Numbered from the stretch's first letter, positions 8,412-21,121 are shown. The stretch is 49,812 nt of DNA from an uncultured Legionellales bacterium (GCA_913046215.1 CAJWRJ010000009.1:2501-52312); one strand, 5' to 3'. The notes: a model not told the origin generated them from the sequence alone. Program-made: numbers and translations.

Positions 8412-9032
8412 ATGAATATACCTGAATCCTGTGGCATTTATATCATTAGTGATTGTAAAAATTATACAATCGAAAATTTACTAAAAAAAACTGAAAAAAT
8501 ACTAAAAACAGGAATATCAATATTTCAATTTCGTGATAAAAATAATAATTATGATCTTAAAAAAATAGTTGCTTTGAAACTACAAGCCCTTTGCAAAAGG
8601 TATAATACGCCGTTCATCATTAATGATGATGTGATACTAGCAAAGACAATTTCAGCGGATGGAGTACATTTAGGTATGCATGATATGCCAATCACTCAAG
8701 CTAAAGAAATCCTTGGAGATAAAATAATTGGAGTGTCATGTTATAACAATCTAGATTGCGCTATAAATGCAGAGTTAAATGGTGCAGATTATGTTGCTTT
8801 AGGTTCTTTTTTTGATTCACCAACAAAACCTGATGCTAAAAAAATTAAGCCTGAATTGCTGTCCATAGCTAAAGCTAAATTAAACATACCAGTGGTTGCT
8901 ATTGGAGGGATTACCCCTGAAAATGGAAAAGATCTTGTTCAGAGAAAAGCTGATTTCTTAGCAGTTATTAGCGGAGTTTACGACTCACCTGATATTGTTA
9001 AAACTATAAATGCCTATAATACGCTATTTTAA
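8412..9032 (+). CDS. thiE: Thiamine-phosphate synthase
   Basis: Joins HMP-pyrophosphate and the thiazole phosphate to give thiamine monophosphate. It has 206 residues in a TIM barrel. Recognisable steps are ISIFQFRDKNN (pyrophosphate-binding Gln, Arg, Lys), PFIINDD followed by ADGVHLGMHDMP, the loop ALGSFFDSPTKPDAK, and PVVAIGGITPENG near the end. VISGVYDS closes the phosphate-binding site. The thiazole branch genes (thiG, thiS, thiO) are not in this window. It lies 3 bases after thiD and 15 bases before hemL, as in Pseudomonas PA3975-PA3977. Confidence 0.95.
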   Translation: MNIPESCGIYIISDCKNYTIENLLKKTEKILKTGISIFQFRDKNNNYDLKKIVALKLQALCKRYNTPFIINDDVILAKTISADGVHLGMHDMPITQAKEILGDKIIGVSCYNNLDCAINAELNGADYVALGSFFDSPTKPDAKKIKPELLSIAKAKLNIPVVAIGGITPENGKDLVQRKADFLAVISGVYDSPDIVKTINAYNTLF

Positions 9033-9047
9033 ATTATTATTAGGATT

Positions 9048-10331
9048 ATGAAAAAACTATTTGAAGAAGCAAAACAACGTTTGCCTGGAGGCGTAAATTC
9101 ACCCGTACGTGCTTTCAAAGCGGTATCGGGGACGCCAGTTTTCATAAAGAAAGCGTCGGGAGCCTACTTATATGATAGTGAAGGAAAGAAGTATATCGAT
9201 TATGTTGGTTCTTGGGGCCCAATGATATTAGGACATGCTCATCCCAAAATAATTAAAGCTATTAGTGAAACAGCAAAATGTGGCCTAAGCTTTGGTGCAC
9301 CAACTGAAATTGAAACAAAAATGGCAAACAAAATTTGTGATCTAATGCCATCAATTAAAAAAATTCGAATGGTTAATTCTGGTACGGAAGCTGCGATGAG
9401 TGCAATTAGATTAGCTAGAGGCTATACAAAACGTGACACAATAGTAAAGTTTGAAGGATGTTATCATGGTCACGCAGATTCATTGCTCGTTAAAGCCGGA
9501 TCAGGAGCATTGACGCTTGGCATACCAACCTCGCCAGGCGTGCCCAAGGACTTTGCAAAACATACAGTAACACTTACCTATAATGATATTGCTCAACTCG
9601 AAGAAACATTTAAAAATATCGGCAATAAAATAGCCGCAGTTATTATTGAGCCAATGGCTGGTAACATGAGTCTTGTTCCAGGAGGAAAAAAATTTTTAAA
9701 AGTACTAAAAAATCTCTGTGACAAAAATGATTCCATTCTAATATTCGATGAAGTAATGACTGGATTTCGTGTTGCACTAGGAGGCGCACAATCTATATTT
9801 GATATTACTCCGGATTTAACGATTTTAGGTAAAATTATAGGTGGCGGTATGCCGGTAGGCGCTTTTGGCGGAAAAGAAGATATAATGAATTACATTGCTC
9901 CGGACGGACCAGTATACCAAGCAGGTACACTATCAGGTAATCCTGTCGCAATGTGTGCGGGACTTGAAACACTTAATTTAATTTCAACTGATAATTTTTT
10001 TGAATCTCTAGAATTTAAAACAAAAAAGTTAGTTGAGGGAATAGTCGAAAAAGCAAATAAAATTGGTGTCCCATTAACAACAAATCATGCTGGTGGCATG
10101 TTTGGGTTATTTTTTACAACTGAAAAAAATATTGATTCTTTTGAAAAAGTCATGGGCTGCAATAAAACACACTATAATATTTTCTTCCATTGTATGCTAG
10201 AAAAAGGAATTTATTTAGCACCATCTTCATTCGAAGCTGGTTTTATTTCTGCCTCACATAGTCAACTTGATATAGAGTCAACAATCGCAGCGGCTAAGGA
10301 CGCCTTCAAGAAGATAAAAAATGGTAGTTAA
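9048..10331 (+). CDS. hemL: Glutamate-1-semialdehyde 2,1-aminomutase
   Basis: PLP enzyme that makes 5-aminolevulinate from glutamate-1-semialdehyde, the first dedicated product of the C5 heme route. It has 427 residues, the normal length. Conserved stretches include [13 protein letters not shown] at the N-terminus, [31 protein letters not shown], and [11 protein letters not shown]. The PLP lysine is K262 in [26 protein letters not shown] also matches. It is third in thiD-thiE-hemL and converges on rraA with 8 bases between stops. Confidence 0.96.
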   Translation: MKKLFEEAKQRLPGGVNSPVRAFKAVSGTPVFIKKASGAYLYDSEGKKYIDYVGSWGPMILGHAHPKIIKAISETAKCGLSFGAPTEIETKMANKICDLMPSIKKIRMVNSGTEAAMSAIRLARGYTKRDTIVKFEGCYHGHADSLLVKAGSGALTLGIPTSPGVPKDFAKHTVTLTYNDIAQLEETFKNIGNKIAAVIIEPMAGNMSLVPGGKKFLKVLKNLCDKNDSILIFDEVMTGFRVALGGAQSIFDITPDLTILGKIIGGGMPVGAFGGKEDIMNYIAPDGPVYQAGTLSGNPVAMCAGLETLNLISTDNFFESLEFKTKKLVEGIVEKANKIGVPLTTNHAGGMFGLFFTTEKNIDSFEKVMGCNKTHYNIFFHCMLEKGIYLAPSSFEAGFISASHSQLDIESTIAAAKDAFKKIKNGS

Positions 10332-10339
10332 TCTTTTGC

Positions 10340-10825
10340 CTAACTAATATCTAGCTTCTTTTTTGAAACAACAACACCATCAGTATCTGCATAGACATAT
10401 TCACCAACATTAAATTCTATTCCCGCAATATTTACAGCCAAGTCTCTATCACCCGCGCCCTTTTTCAAACTTTTCCTCGGATTAGTATTCAATGCTTTAA
10501 CACCGAAATTAATTTTAGAAATTACATCGACATCACGAATACAGCCTGAAATTATTACTCCAGACCATCCATTCTCTAAGCCTAATTTAGCAAGCATATC
10601 TCCAAGCAAAGCACAGCGAAGAGACTGATCTCCATCAACAACTAAAACACGACCTTCTCCCGATTCCTCTAAAGCCTTTCTTACTAAACTGTTATCTTCG
10701 TATGCTTTAACTGTTGCTATTGAGCCAAAGAATGCTTTTTTTCCACCATAATCATTGAATATTGGCAATGCTACTTTAAGTTCATCACCATGCAAATCAC
10801 ACAAATCAGCTGTTTTAAAAATCAT
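10340..10825 (-). CDS. rraA: RraA family protein (RNase E activity regulator-like)
   Basis: RraA binds and inhibits RNase E in E. coli; close relatives are class II aldolases or decarboxylases, so the exact role is not certain. It has 161 residues, the usual size. TADLCDLHGDEL at the N-terminus, LLGDMLAKLGLENGWSGVII and GCIRDVDVI match the family core. The G-x-x-RD motif, which binds metal and substrate in the aldolases, is retained, so enzymatic activity cannot be excluded. AAGGAT lies before the ATG. It is the last gene of the atp-glmU block, 15 bases after a nitrilase-family gene. Confidence 0.85.
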   Translation of the reverse strand: MIFKTADLCDLHGDELKVALPIFNDYGGKKAFFGSIATVKAYEDNSLVRKALEESGEGRVLVVDGDQSLRCALLGDMLAKLGLENGWSGVIISGCIRDVDVISKINFGVKALNTNPRKSLKKGAGDRDLAVNIAGIEFNVGEYVYADTDGVVVSKKKLDIS

Positions 10826-10840
10826 TCCATATCCTTTTAT

Positions 10841-11629
10841 CTAGCACTTATAATATTCAGGTCTTCTGTCTAAAAATAAGTCATTATGTTTAGTAATAAA
10901 TTTATCATGGCTTTCAGTAGGATCAATATCATCATAATGGCAAGCCTCTCTTTGTGATAAAGCTCGAAAAATTAATTCGCCTTTTGGAGAAACAATTTGA
11001 CTTTTACCAGTGAAACGCAATGAACCATGTGGTCTTTTATCTAGACCAAAACGATTTGCTGTAATTGCATAAACTCTATTTTCCAAACATCGAGATAACA
11101 TGGTTTGTTGACAAAAATTAAGAACTAAATTAGAAGGATGGCAAATAATTTCTGCTCCATTCATAGCTAGTGTACGAACTACTTCTGGAAATGCCCAATC
11201 AAAACAAACCATCATGCCAACTTTAATTCCATTTATCTCGTTCACCTTCAAAGGTATATCGCCAGGGCTCATACATAATTTTTCTTCATTGAAAAGATGT
11301 AGCTTTCTGTAAATATGAATAATCCCTTTTGGACCAATTAATGCAGAACTATTGAAGCACTTATCTTTAGATTTTTCTAAAAATCCAATAACAATATAAT
11401 TATTATTTTTTTTACATAAATTTTTTATACTATCAATATTCGCTGATTGATTTGGATCTTCGGCTAATAAAAGAGCTTCTTTTGCATCTCTAAAGTAATA
11501 CCCAGACAAAGCTAATTCTGGCAATACAATCAGTTCAGCTTCAACTTTTTCAAGAGCCTTGATTATTTTTTTCGTATTTGCAGCGTTTTTTCCAAACTGA
11601 GGCTTAAATTGATAAAATCCTGCTTTCAT
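10841..11629 (-). CDS. Nitrilase-superfamily carbon-nitrogen hydrolase
   Basis: Hydrolase of amides or nitriles; substrate unknown. The protein has 262 residues. The catalytic triad is complete: E38 in VLPELALSGYYF, K109 in YRKLHLFN, and C142 in VGMMVCFDWAFPEV. Family length and fold signals such as AEIICHPSNLV are normal, and no extra domain such as a glutaminase or GNAT is fused. It sits between glmU and rraA with gaps of 13 and 15 bases, so it should be co-transcribed with them. Omega-amidase, beta-ureidopropionase or N-carbamoylputrescine amidase activity are all possible; I see no residues that decide between them. Confidence 0.85.
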   Translation of the reverse strand: MKAGFYQFKPQFGKNAANTKKIIKALEKVEAELIVLPELALSGYYFRDAKEALLLAEDPNQSANIDSIKNLCKKNNNYIVIGFLEKSKDKCFNSSALIGPKGIIHIYRKLHLFNEEKLCMSPGDIPLKVNEINGIKVGMMVCFDWAFPEVVRTLAMNGAEIICHPSNLVLNFCQQTMLSRCLENRVYAITANRFGLDKRPHGSLRFTGKSQIVSPKGELIFRALSQREACHYDDIDPTESHDKFITKHNDLFLDRRPEYYKC

Positions 11630-11642
11630 ATAGATCTAAATA

Positions 11643-13007
11643 TTACTTTTTCCTTGGCCTGTCCCATGAGGGTATTGTTTTTTGCTCAATCCTGCTAATT
11701 GCTAAACTATCGCTGGCAACATCTTTTGTTATTGTAGCGCCTGCTGCAATTGTTGAGCCATCTTGAATTGTTATTGGTGCAATTAGCTGTGCATCTGAAC
11801 CCACAAAAACATCGTTACCAATTACTGTTTTATGTTTATCGGCACCATCATAATTACAAGTTATTACTCCCGCTCCGATGTTTGTATCAATGCCAACTTC
11901 AGCATCACCAATATAGCTCAGGTGATTAGCTTTTGTACGATTTCCAAGCGAGCTCTTCTTTACCTCAACAAAATTTCCCACATGCACATGCTCACCTAAA
12001 ACAGAATCAGGGCGAATTCTTGCAAATGGACCAATTACGCAATCCCTGCCAATAATTGAATTTTCAATTATGGAGTTTGCTAAAACTTGTACATTATTTC
12101 CAATTACACTATTTTTAATAATGCAATTTGGTGCAATATACACGTTGTCGCCCATCTTTATTTTGCCTTCCATTACTACATTAACATCAATTTCAATATC
12201 AGAACCTGCTTGTAGGTTTCCACGCAAGTCAAATCTAGACGGATCAGATATTCCAACACCTTTATCCATTAAATTATGTGCTTGCAATACCTGATAATAA
12301 CGTTCTGCCTCAGATAACTGAGCTCGCGTATTAATTCCTTGCACCTCAATTGTCGACTCAGCTAAAACAGTCGAGACTTTAGTTTTTTTATTAACAGCCA
12401 ACGCGACAATATCAGTCAAATAATACTCCTCTTGTTTGTTTTTATTGTTCAAAGAATTTACACATTCATTTAATAATTCCGCCTTAACAACCATAAATCC
12501 AGCATTAACCTCAGATATCTCTTTTTGTTTTTCTGATGCATCCTTCTCTTCTATAATTGAAATAATATTATCATTATCGTTACGAATTATACGCCCATAC
12601 CCATATGGTTCATCAAAGTAAGCTGTAAGGAGAGAAAAGTCTGAATCAGTTGCAGCATTTACTAATTTCATTAATGATGCTTCACTAATTAAAGGTACAT
12701 CGCCATACAAAACTAAGACATGATCATCATTAGGAATATCCGGGAGAACTTGTTTAACTGCATGACCGGTCCCTAACTGCTCTTTTTGCTCAACCCAAGA
12801 AATTTTTGAATCTTCATCAAGTGCACGGAGAACCTGATCTGCTCCATGACCATAGACTATATAGATTTTTCTATAATCTATTTTGGTTGCTGTTTCGTAA
12901 ACATGCCTAATCAATGGTTTGCCTGCCAATAAATTCAAAACCTTTGGTTTATCAGAGTGCATTCGTTTACCCTGACCTGCGGCTAAAATAATGATACTAA
13001 GGCTCAA
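11643..13007 (-). CDS. glmU: Bifunctional UDP-N-acetylglucosamine pyrophosphorylase/glucosamine-1-phosphate acetyltransferase
   Basis: Makes UDP-GlcNAc for peptidoglycan and LPS. It has 454 residues. The N-terminal uridyltransferase shows ILAAGQGKRMHSDKPKVL at residues 7-24 and LYGDVPLI. The C-terminal half is a left-handed beta-helix of hexapeptide repeats with IGPFARIRPDS, VEVKKSSLGNRTKANHLSYIGDAE and ITCNYDGADKHKT, the acetyltransferase site. The start is TTG; no in-frame ATG precedes the conserved motif, and GGGGA lies about 12 bases upstream. Position after atpC is standard. glmS, often next, is replaced here by a nitrilase-family gene. Confidence 0.96.
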   Translation of the reverse strand: MSLSIIILAAGQGKRMHSDKPKVLNLLAGKPLIRHVYETATKIDYRKIYIVYGHGADQVLRALDEDSKISWVEQKEQLGTGHAVKQVLPDIPNDDHVLVLYGDVPLISEASLMKLVNAATDSDFSLLTAYFDEPYGYGRIIRNDNDNIISIIEEKDASEKQKEISEVNAGFMVVKAELLNECVNSLNNKNKQEEYYLTDIVALAVNKKTKVSTVLAESTIEVQGINTRAQLSEAERYYQVLQAHNLMDKGVGISDPSRFDLRGNLQAGSDIEIDVNVVMEGKIKMGDNVYIAPNCIIKNSVIGNNVQVLANSIIENSIIGRDCVIGPFARIRPDSVLGEHVHVGNFVEVKKSSLGNRTKANHLSYIGDAEVGIDTNIGAGVITCNYDGADKHKTVIGNDVFVGSDAQLIAPITIQDGSTIAAGATITKDVASDSLAISRIEQKTIPSWDRPRKK

Positions 13008-13115
13008 TTTAAAATTTTCCCCATAAATAATTTAAAGTTTAAATAGATTATATCTCCGCTTTTGACTGAGATATACGATTGATTTTATACAAGAGAGATG
13101 TAGAAATTGAAGCTA

Positions 13116-13541
13116 TTAACGTCCAGAACGTTTTCTTAAGCGTTGCAAGGTCTGTAGCTGTGCTGCTGCCTCTGCTAGAGCTGTTTGAGCTTTTGCATAA
13201 TCAATTTTAGAGTCTTTTTCATGCAAAGCTTTTTCGGCGTCCTCCTTGGCTTTTAGTATGGCAGCTTCATCTAAATCTTCAGCACGCTCAGCAGTATCGG
13301 ATAGTACAGTTATTATTTTAGGCTGAACCTCTAAAAGTCCGCCAGATACATAAAAGGTAGATTCGTTACCATCCACGTCTTTAACTCTAACCTCACCCGG
13401 TGCCATCTTTGTAACTAGCGGAGCATGCCCGGGAGAGATTCCGACTTCGCCCATTAATGCTGGTGCAAATACCATTTGTGCTTCCCCAGAGAATATTTCT
13501 TTCTCAGCACTTACAATATCGACTTGTACTGTATTAGTCAT
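13116..13541 (-). CDS. atpC: ATP synthase F1 epsilon subunit
   Basis: Epsilon subunit of the central stalk of F1, which links the rotor to the catalytic head and restrains ATP hydrolysis. It has 141 residues. The beta-sandwich domain shows VDIVSAEKEIFSGEA and GEVGISPGHAPLVT; the helical C-terminus is Ala/Glu/Lys rich and ends in QTLQRLRKRSGR. Last gene of the atp operon, 9 bases after atpD. The 108-base gap to glmU contains an 8-bp stem (13049-13056 with 13068-13075) but no clear T-run, so read-through into glmU is likely. Confidence 0.96.
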   Translation of the reverse strand: MTNTVQVDIVSAEKEIFSGEAQMVFAPALMGEVGISPGHAPLVTKMAPGEVRVKDVDGNESTFYVSGGLLEVQPKIITVLSDTAERAEDLDEAAILKAKEDAEKALHEKDSKIDYAKAQTALAEAAAQLQTLQRLRKRSGR

Positions 13542-13550
13542 TTTTGTGAA

Positions 13551-14972
<1,422 letters not shown>

Positions 14973-15002
14973 TTATTATCTAGTTAAAAATATATTCGCT
15001 AA

Positions 15003-15866
15003 TTATACAGCGGCAGCACCTGCAACAATCTCTGATAACTCTTGAGTAATTGCTGCTTGCCTCGCCTTGTTATAGATAAGTTGCAACTCATCTATAAGCG
15101 CGCCCGCGTTTTCAGTAGCGCTTTTCATGGCGACCATTCTAGCTGCCATTTCACATGAAATATTTTCTATCACACCAGCGTAGACTTGTGACTCGATATA
15201 ACGTGATAAAAATCCATCTAGAACTTCCTCAGCATCCGGCTCATAAATATAGTCCCAATGACTTGCATACTTTTCTTTCTCGTCGGGTTTACCAGGAATA
15301 AGTTGTTCCATGGTAGGTGTCTGCACCATTGAATTTACGAATTGATTTGATACCAAATACAATTCGTCTATTTTTTCTTCCTTATAAGCATTTAACATTA
15401 TCATTATAGTGCCAAGTAATTCTTCTAAGCTTGGTTCATCGCCTATGTGAGTTACTTGACCTACAATATTTGCACCAATTGACCCAAAAAAACCAGCTGC
15501 CTTAGTTCCAATAACACAAAGATCAACCTCTTTACCTTCTTGCTCCCATGATTGTATGTTTTTTAATAACATACGAAACATATTCGCATTCAACCCTCCA
15601 CATAGTCCCCGATCAGTTGAAACTATTATTAATCCTATACGTTTAATCTCATCTCGCTTATTAAGATAAGGATGTTTGTATTCGGAATTTGCGTGTGCAA
15701 GATGTGATATAACATTTCGAATCTTTTCAGCATAAGGACGCGCGGCTAACATACGATCCTGAGCTTTTCGCATTTTGCTTGCAGCCACCATCTCCATCGC
15801 CTTCGTGATCTTCTGCGTGTTCTTAACACTCGCAATTTTTGTTCTTATTTCCTTTCCACCGGCCAT
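15003..15866 (-). CDS. atpG: ATP synthase F1 gamma subunit
   Basis: Forms the rotating shaft inside the alpha-beta ring. It has 287 residues. The N-terminal helix carries [20 protein letters not shown] and [13 protein letters not shown], and the C-terminal helix carries [20 protein letters not shown] and [16 protein letters not shown], both highly conserved. The middle Rossmann-like segment contains [11 protein letters not shown]. It lies between atpA and atpD with gaps of 22 and 48 bases. Confidence 0.97.
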   Translation of the reverse strand: MAGGKEIRTKIASVKNTQKITKAMEMVAASKMRKAQDRMLAARPYAEKIRNVISHLAHANSEYKHPYLNKRDEIKRIGLIIVSTDRGLCGGLNANMFRMLLKNIQSWEQEGKEVDLCVIGTKAAGFFGSIGANIVGQVTHIGDEPSLEELLGTIMIMLNAYKEEKIDELYLVSNQFVNSMVQTPTMEQLIPGKPDEKEKYASHWDYIYEPDAEEVLDGFLSRYIESQVYAGVIENISCEMAARMVAMKSATENAGALIDELQLIYNKARQAAITQELSEIVAGAAAV

Positions 15867-15888
15867 ATATTTACCAATCTATTTTTTA

Positions 15889-17430
15889 TTACCAAGTATT
15901 ATTTTTTTTGAAATTATCAATTGCACTTTTTAATTCTGTTTCAATCCCATCATCATAATTACCCTCTGGACCAATCTTATCTAAGAGAGTCGACTGCTCG
16001 CTTTTCATATAATCATGAAGAGCTGCCTCAAAAGCACCTATTTTTTCTAGCTCAATATCGTCAATGTAACCATTTTCAACAGCAAATAAACTAACACCCA
16101 TCTCAGCAACATTAAGCGGAGAATATTGTTTCTGTTTCATTAATTCCATAACACGCTGACCGCGCTCTAACTGTTTTCTAGTTGCTTCATCAAGATCCGA
16201 TGCAAATTGAGCAAAAGCTGCTAATTCACGATATTGCGCCATAGCTAAACGCACACCACCACCCAATTTTTTAATAATCTTTGTTTGTGCTGCTCCACCA
16301 ACTCGCGATACTGATAAACCAGCATTGATAGCTGGTCGAAAACCAGAATTAAAAAGATCAGACTCTAAAAATATCTGTCCATCAGTTATTGAAATAACAT
16401 TTGTTGGAACAAAAGCAGATACGTCTCCTGCTTGTGTTTCAATAATTGGTAGTGCTGTTAATGAACCTGTCTTCCCTTTTACTTTTCCATTTGTAATTTT
16501 TTCTACATAATCTTCATTAATTCGGGAAGCGCGTTCCAATAAACGTGAATGCAAATAAAAAACATCTCCAGGGTATGCTTCGCGACCAGGTGGTCGTTTT
16601 AATAGCAATGAAACCTGTCGATATGCCCATGCTTGTTTTGTTAAATCATCATAAATAATTAATGCATCTTCTCCAAGATCACGAAAATATTCTCCCATTG
16701 CGCAGCCGCCATAAGGAGCAATATATTGCATTGCGGCTGACTCTGATGCTGTAGCAGCAACAACAATTGTGTGTTCCATGGCTCCATGTTCTTCGAGTTT
16801 TCTAATTACAACATTTATTGAAGAAGCTTTTTGACCAATCGCGACATATATACATTTAACACCAGTACCTTTTTGATTAATTATTGCATCAATTGCAACT
16901 GCTGTTTTACCTGTCTGTCGATCTCCTATTATTAATTCTCGTTGTCCACGCCCAATTGGTACCATGGAGTCAATAGATTTTAAACCTGTCTGCACAGGCT
17001 GGCTGACTGATTTTCTCGCAATAACTCCTGGTGCAATTTTTTCAATTGGCGATGATTCTTTTATATCAATTTCTCCTTTTCCATCAATTGGATTACCTAA
17101 CGCATCAACTACACGCCCCAACAATGCCTCTCCCACTGGCACTTCAAGAATACGTTTGGTGCATTTAACAACATCTCCCTCTGATATATGTTCATAACTA
17201 CCCATGATGACTGCACCAACAGAATCTCTTTCTAAGTTAAGTGCCAAACCATAAGTATTGCCAGGGAACTCGATCATTTCTCCCTGCATTACATCACCCA
17301 AACCGTGTATTCTAGCAACACCATCAGCTAGACCAACGACGGTTCCTTCGGTTCGTTCTTCGGTATCTAAATCCAGTTCTTTGATCTTCTTTTTGATCAG
17401 ATCACTAATTTCGGTTGCACTGATAGACAT
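15889..17430 (-). CDS. atpA: ATP synthase F1 alpha subunit
   Basis: Non-catalytic nucleotide-binding subunit of F1. It has 513 residues, the same as E. coli. Walker [10 protein letters not shown] carries K175, exactly the E. coli position. Other marks are [44 protein letters not shown] and the arginine-finger segment [24 protein letters not shown] precedes the ATG. No odd features. Confidence 0.98.
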   Translation of the reverse strand: MSISATEISDLIKKKIKELDLDTEERTEGTVVGLADGVARIHGLGDVMQGEMIEFPGNTYGLALNLERDSVGAVIMGSYEHISEGDVVKCTKRILEVPVGEALLGRVVDALGNPIDGKGEIDIKESSPIEKIAPGVIARKSVSQPVQTGLKSIDSMVPIGRGQRELIIGDRQTGKTAVAIDAIINQKGTGVKCIYVAIGQKASSINVVIRKLEEHGAMEHTIVVAATASESAAMQYIAPYGGCAMGEYFRDLGEDALIIYDDLTKQAWAYRQVSLLLKRPPGREAYPGDVFYLHSRLLERASRINEDYVEKITNGKVKGKTGSLTALPIIETQAGDVSAFVPTNVISITDGQIFLESDLFNSGFRPAINAGLSVSRVGGAAQTKIIKKLGGGVRLAMAQYRELAAFAQFASDLDEATRKQLERGQRVMELMKQKQYSPLNVAEMGVSLFAVENGYIDDIELEKIGAFEAALHDYMKSEQSTLLDKIGPEGNYDDGIETELKSAIDNFKKNNTW

Positions 17431-17451
17431 GCTTATTTCCTCACTTAATAA

Positions 17452-17988
17452 CTATTGGGCAATTACATTATTCAATTCTTTTAAACGACCTCTTAGAGAT
17501 GCATCAATTACTGAATCTCCAGCTCGTATTATGACACCACCTATTAAATCTTTATCCTCATCAACATTAATATCAATTTTGTTACCAGTACGTTTACTAA
17601 ATAAATCATTGATAACTTTTATTTGATTTTCATTTAGTGGATATGCTGTCGTAACATTAATTTTAGTGACGCTTTCCTCTGCTAACCGCTTTTCTTCGAA
17701 AATAGCCGAAATTTCAGAAGCTAGCTCAATACGCTTTGCGTCAATCAAGATCTTTATAAAATTTTTACTAGTTTTGCTGAGATTTTCTTCATATATATCT
17801 AGAATTAAATCATATAGCTTGTTGGCACTTAATTTTGGGTTATTAATTAACTTACGCATATCCTGATTAGAAATAATAACTGCCAACAAACTTAGCATTT
17901 CAGACCACTCAGCAAGTTTGTTTTCCTCTAATGCTTGTGCAAATGCTGCTTCAGCATATGGTCTTGTGATTGTCGCTTTTTCTAACAT
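17452..17988 (-). CDS. atpH: ATP synthase F1 delta subunit
   Basis: Connects F1 to the peripheral stalk. It has 178 residues, starting with TITRPYAEAAFAQA as usual. The C-terminal signature IGGVIIRAGDSVIDASLRGRL is complete. AGAGGAAG lies before the ATG at 17986-17988. The gap to atpA is 21 bases. Confidence 0.96.
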   Translation of the reverse strand: MLEKATITRPYAEAAFAQALEENKLAEWSEMLSLLAVIISNQDMRKLINNPKLSANKLYDLILDIYEENLSKTSKNFIKILIDAKRIELASEISAIFEEKRLAEESVTKINVTTAYPLNENQIKVINDLFSKRTGNKIDINVDEDKDLIGGVIIRAGDSVIDASLRGRLKELNNVIAQ

Positions 17989-18017
17989 CTAATTGCTTCC
18001 TCTCTTAATATACACGA

Positions 18018-18488
18018 CTACAGTTCTTTAGAAATTTTAGTCAAAACTTCATTGTGAGCATTTTGATCTACTTCACGCATTAAAATTTGTTCAGCTCCAG
18101 TAATAGCTAAAGTTGCAACTTGATTTCTCAAATCTTGTCTAGCTTTTTCCTTTTCTTGCTCAATTTCACTTACTGCACTCTCTTTTATTCTCTCACTTTC
18201 TTTTTTTGCGAGATCTCTTGCCTCTTCAACTATTTCATCTCCACGTTTTTGTGCTTGGGAAATAATTGTGGCAGCTTGTTCCTTGCCTTTATTTATCTCA
18301 ATAGTCGATTTTTCCTGTGCATCAGCAAAATCTTTTTGACCTTGTTCTGCAGCTGCTAAACCATCGGCGATACGAGCTTGGCGTTCTTCCATGCCTTTTA
18401 ACAAAAGAGGCCATACAAATTTCATTGTGAACCAAATAAACATAATGAAAGCAATGCTCTGACCAATCAGGGTTGCATTAATATTCAT
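18018..18488 (-). CDS. atpF: ATP synthase Fo b subunit
   Basis: Peripheral-stalk subunit with 156 residues, as in E. coli. It begins [20 protein letters not shown] with one membrane helix at about residues 6-26, followed by KFVWPLL. The rest is a long charged helix ([21 protein letters not shown] onward) that dimerises. No second b or b-prime gene is present in the operon, so a homodimer is expected. Confidence 0.96.
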   Translation of the reverse strand: MNINATLIGQSIAFIMFIWFTMKFVWPLLLKGMEERQARIADGLAAAEQGQKDFADAQEKSTIEINKGKEQAATIISQAQKRGDEIVEEARDLAKKESERIKESAVSEIEQEKEKARQDLRNQVATLAITGAEQILMREVDQNAHNEVLTKISKEL

Positions 18489-18525
18489 AATTTAAATACC
18501 TTTTGTTAATCCTAATCTACAAAAA

Positions 18526-18780
<255 letters not shown>

Positions 18781-18783
18781 TTA

Positions 18784-19683
<900 letters not shown>

Positions 19684-19694
19684 CTATAATTTCT

Positions 19695-20153
19695 TTATTT
19701 ATTATTAATAAAAATTGATAACCCAACCAAATTAGCAAATAAAACCAATCCGTATACAATAATCATTATTACTATGTTTAATTTCTCAACTAATAAAAAA
19801 GATAGAGCAAAAAAAACAATTGTAAAAATAATTTTAACTGCCTCACCGATATAGAACCAAATTAAGACATTGTCTGAACTTGCTTCTAAATCCCTAAATG
19901 AGAGCATCATAAAAATTGTATTTGGCAAAATATATGCAAAGCCACCTAAAACTAGCGAGTATGCATATTGAAAACTGTTAAATAAAAATAATATAAAACC
20001 AACTAACGCTACAACGAAGGTTTCAAATAACAACAGCTTGCTTGCAATAGCGCGATTTCTTATTATTTCATCCGTCCTCATATTGCGCGCTGCCTCAAAA
20101 GCATTATCTTCTGGTATAGGCGTACCAGTCAAATACAAGCTACCTTTCAACAC
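19695..20153 (-). CDS. atpI: ATP synthase assembly protein I
   Basis: Small membrane protein that assists Fo ring assembly and possibly magnesium uptake. The open frame gives 152 residues from a GTG/TTG pair at 20153; AtpI proteins are usually about 126-130 long. Starting at the internal ATG at 20081 would give 128 residues (MRTDEIIRNRAI), and GAGG lies about 11 bases before it. The predicted atp promoter starts only some ten bases before the GTG, which also favours the shorter form, though the extra N-terminus looks protein-like. Four membrane helices follow, with GGFAYILPNTIFMML and FYIGEAVKI as in the family. Confidence 0.85.
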   Translation of the reverse strand: MLKGSLYLTGTPIPEDNAFEAARNMRTDEIIRNRAIASKLLLFETFVVALVGFILFLFNSFQYAYSLVLGGFAYILPNTIFMMLSFRDLEASSDNVLIWFYIGEAVKIIFTIVFFALSFLLVEKLNIVIMIIVYGLVLFANLVGLSIFINNK

Positions 20154-20170
20154 TCTTTATAGGGGGAGAA

Positions 20171-20199
20171 AGTATAAATATCTAACATACAATGATCAA
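20171..20199 (-). promoter_or_regulatory. Sigma-70-type promoter of the atp operon
   Basis: On the minus strand, TTGATC (20194-20199) is separated by 17 bases from TATACT (20171-20176). It sits in the 65-base gap between parB and atpI. The -35 lies inside a TGATCATTGATCA palindrome. The predicted transcript would begin near 20164, which bears on the choice of the atpI start. Confidence 0.5.
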
Positions 20200-20218
20200 T
20201 GATCCTTGAGAAAATTAT

Positions 20219-21088
20219 CTACTCTATTCGTTTTAAGATCCCTTCAAGTTCATCCAGAGAATTGTAATTAATCTGTAATTTACCTCGACCCGATGATTGA
20301 TGTGTTATTAAAACTTTTGCTGCTAGTCGTTGGGACAGGTCATTTTCTAGAGTAGTGATATTTGGATCCTTGAGAGCATTCTTGCCATTTTTGCTATTTT
20401 TACCAGCCAAATTTTGTTTAACTAAATTCTCGGTTTCTCTTACTGATAACCGCTGCTTGACTACTTTTCCGGCAATTTCCACCTGCTGAGTTGAGGTAAG
20501 GGAAAGTAATGCTCTTGCATGACCCATATCAAGCTCTTGACTCTCAATCATTTTTTTCACGCTCGGGTCTAGCTCTAATAATCTTAATAAGTTGCTAATC
20601 GTAGATCTTGAACGCCCAATGGACTCTGCTACCATTTCATGTGTCATTTCAAATTCTTTTATCAATCGCTCAAGGGCGGCGGCCTCTTCCAAAGGATTTA
20701 AATCCTGACGCTGAATATTCTCGATTAGAGCTAAGCACATTGCCTCATCATCGGAGACATCCTTAATAATCACTGGAATTTCCTGCATACCAGCTAGCTG
20801 AGCAGCACGCCAACGACGTTCGCCTGCAACAATCTCATACGAGTTTTCACTACCCGATGGACGAACTAAAATGGGCTGGACAAGGCCTTGAGTTTTTATT
20901 GACTCAGCAAGGCTATTTAAAGCATCTTTGTTAAAATTCTGTCTTGGCTGGAACTTGCTTCTTTCTATTAGATCTATTGCTAAAATTCTCAGCATATTAC
21001 TTTGATTTGAGGATATAGAACTAGTATCGCTACCAGCCCCCAATAAGGCATCGAGTCCTTTACCTAATCCACGTTTCTTTGCAGTCAT
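20219..21088 (-). CDS. parB: Chromosome-partitioning protein ParB
   Basis: CTP-dependent DNA clamp that loads at parS sites near the origin and works with ParA in chromosome segregation. It has 289 residues. The N-terminus KKRGLGKGLDALLG is diagnostic. The CTP-binding GERRWRAAQLAGM lies near residue 90, followed by ALIENIQRQDLNPLEEA and a helix-turn-helix with SIGRSRSTISNLLRLLEL. The C-terminal dimer domain ends with NYNSLDELEGILKRI. I did not spot a parS-like 16-base palindrome by eye. It lies 33 bases after parA. Confidence 0.96.
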   Translation of the reverse strand: MTAKKRGLGKGLDALLGAGSDTSSISSNQSNMLRILAIDLIERSKFQPRQNFNKDALNSLAESIKTQGLVQPILVRPSGSENSYEIVAGERRWRAAQLAGMQEIPVIIKDVSDDEAMCLALIENIQRQDLNPLEEAAALERLIKEFEMTHEMVAESIGRSRSTISNLLRLLELDPSVKKMIESQELDMGHARALLSLTSTQQVEIAGKVVKQRLSVRETENLVKQNLAGKNSKNGKNALKDPNITTLENDLSQRLAAKVLITHQSSGRGKLQINYNSLDELEGILKRIE

Positions 21089-21121
21089 ATTATTTATGTT
21101 AACTTCAAAATTACGATAATT

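Noticed and set aside
13049-13075. 8-bp stem between atpC and glmU as a terminator
   Set aside because: The stem is A/T rich (TATATCTC) with an 11-base loop and no T-run, so it is unlikely to stop transcription; mentioned only under atpC.
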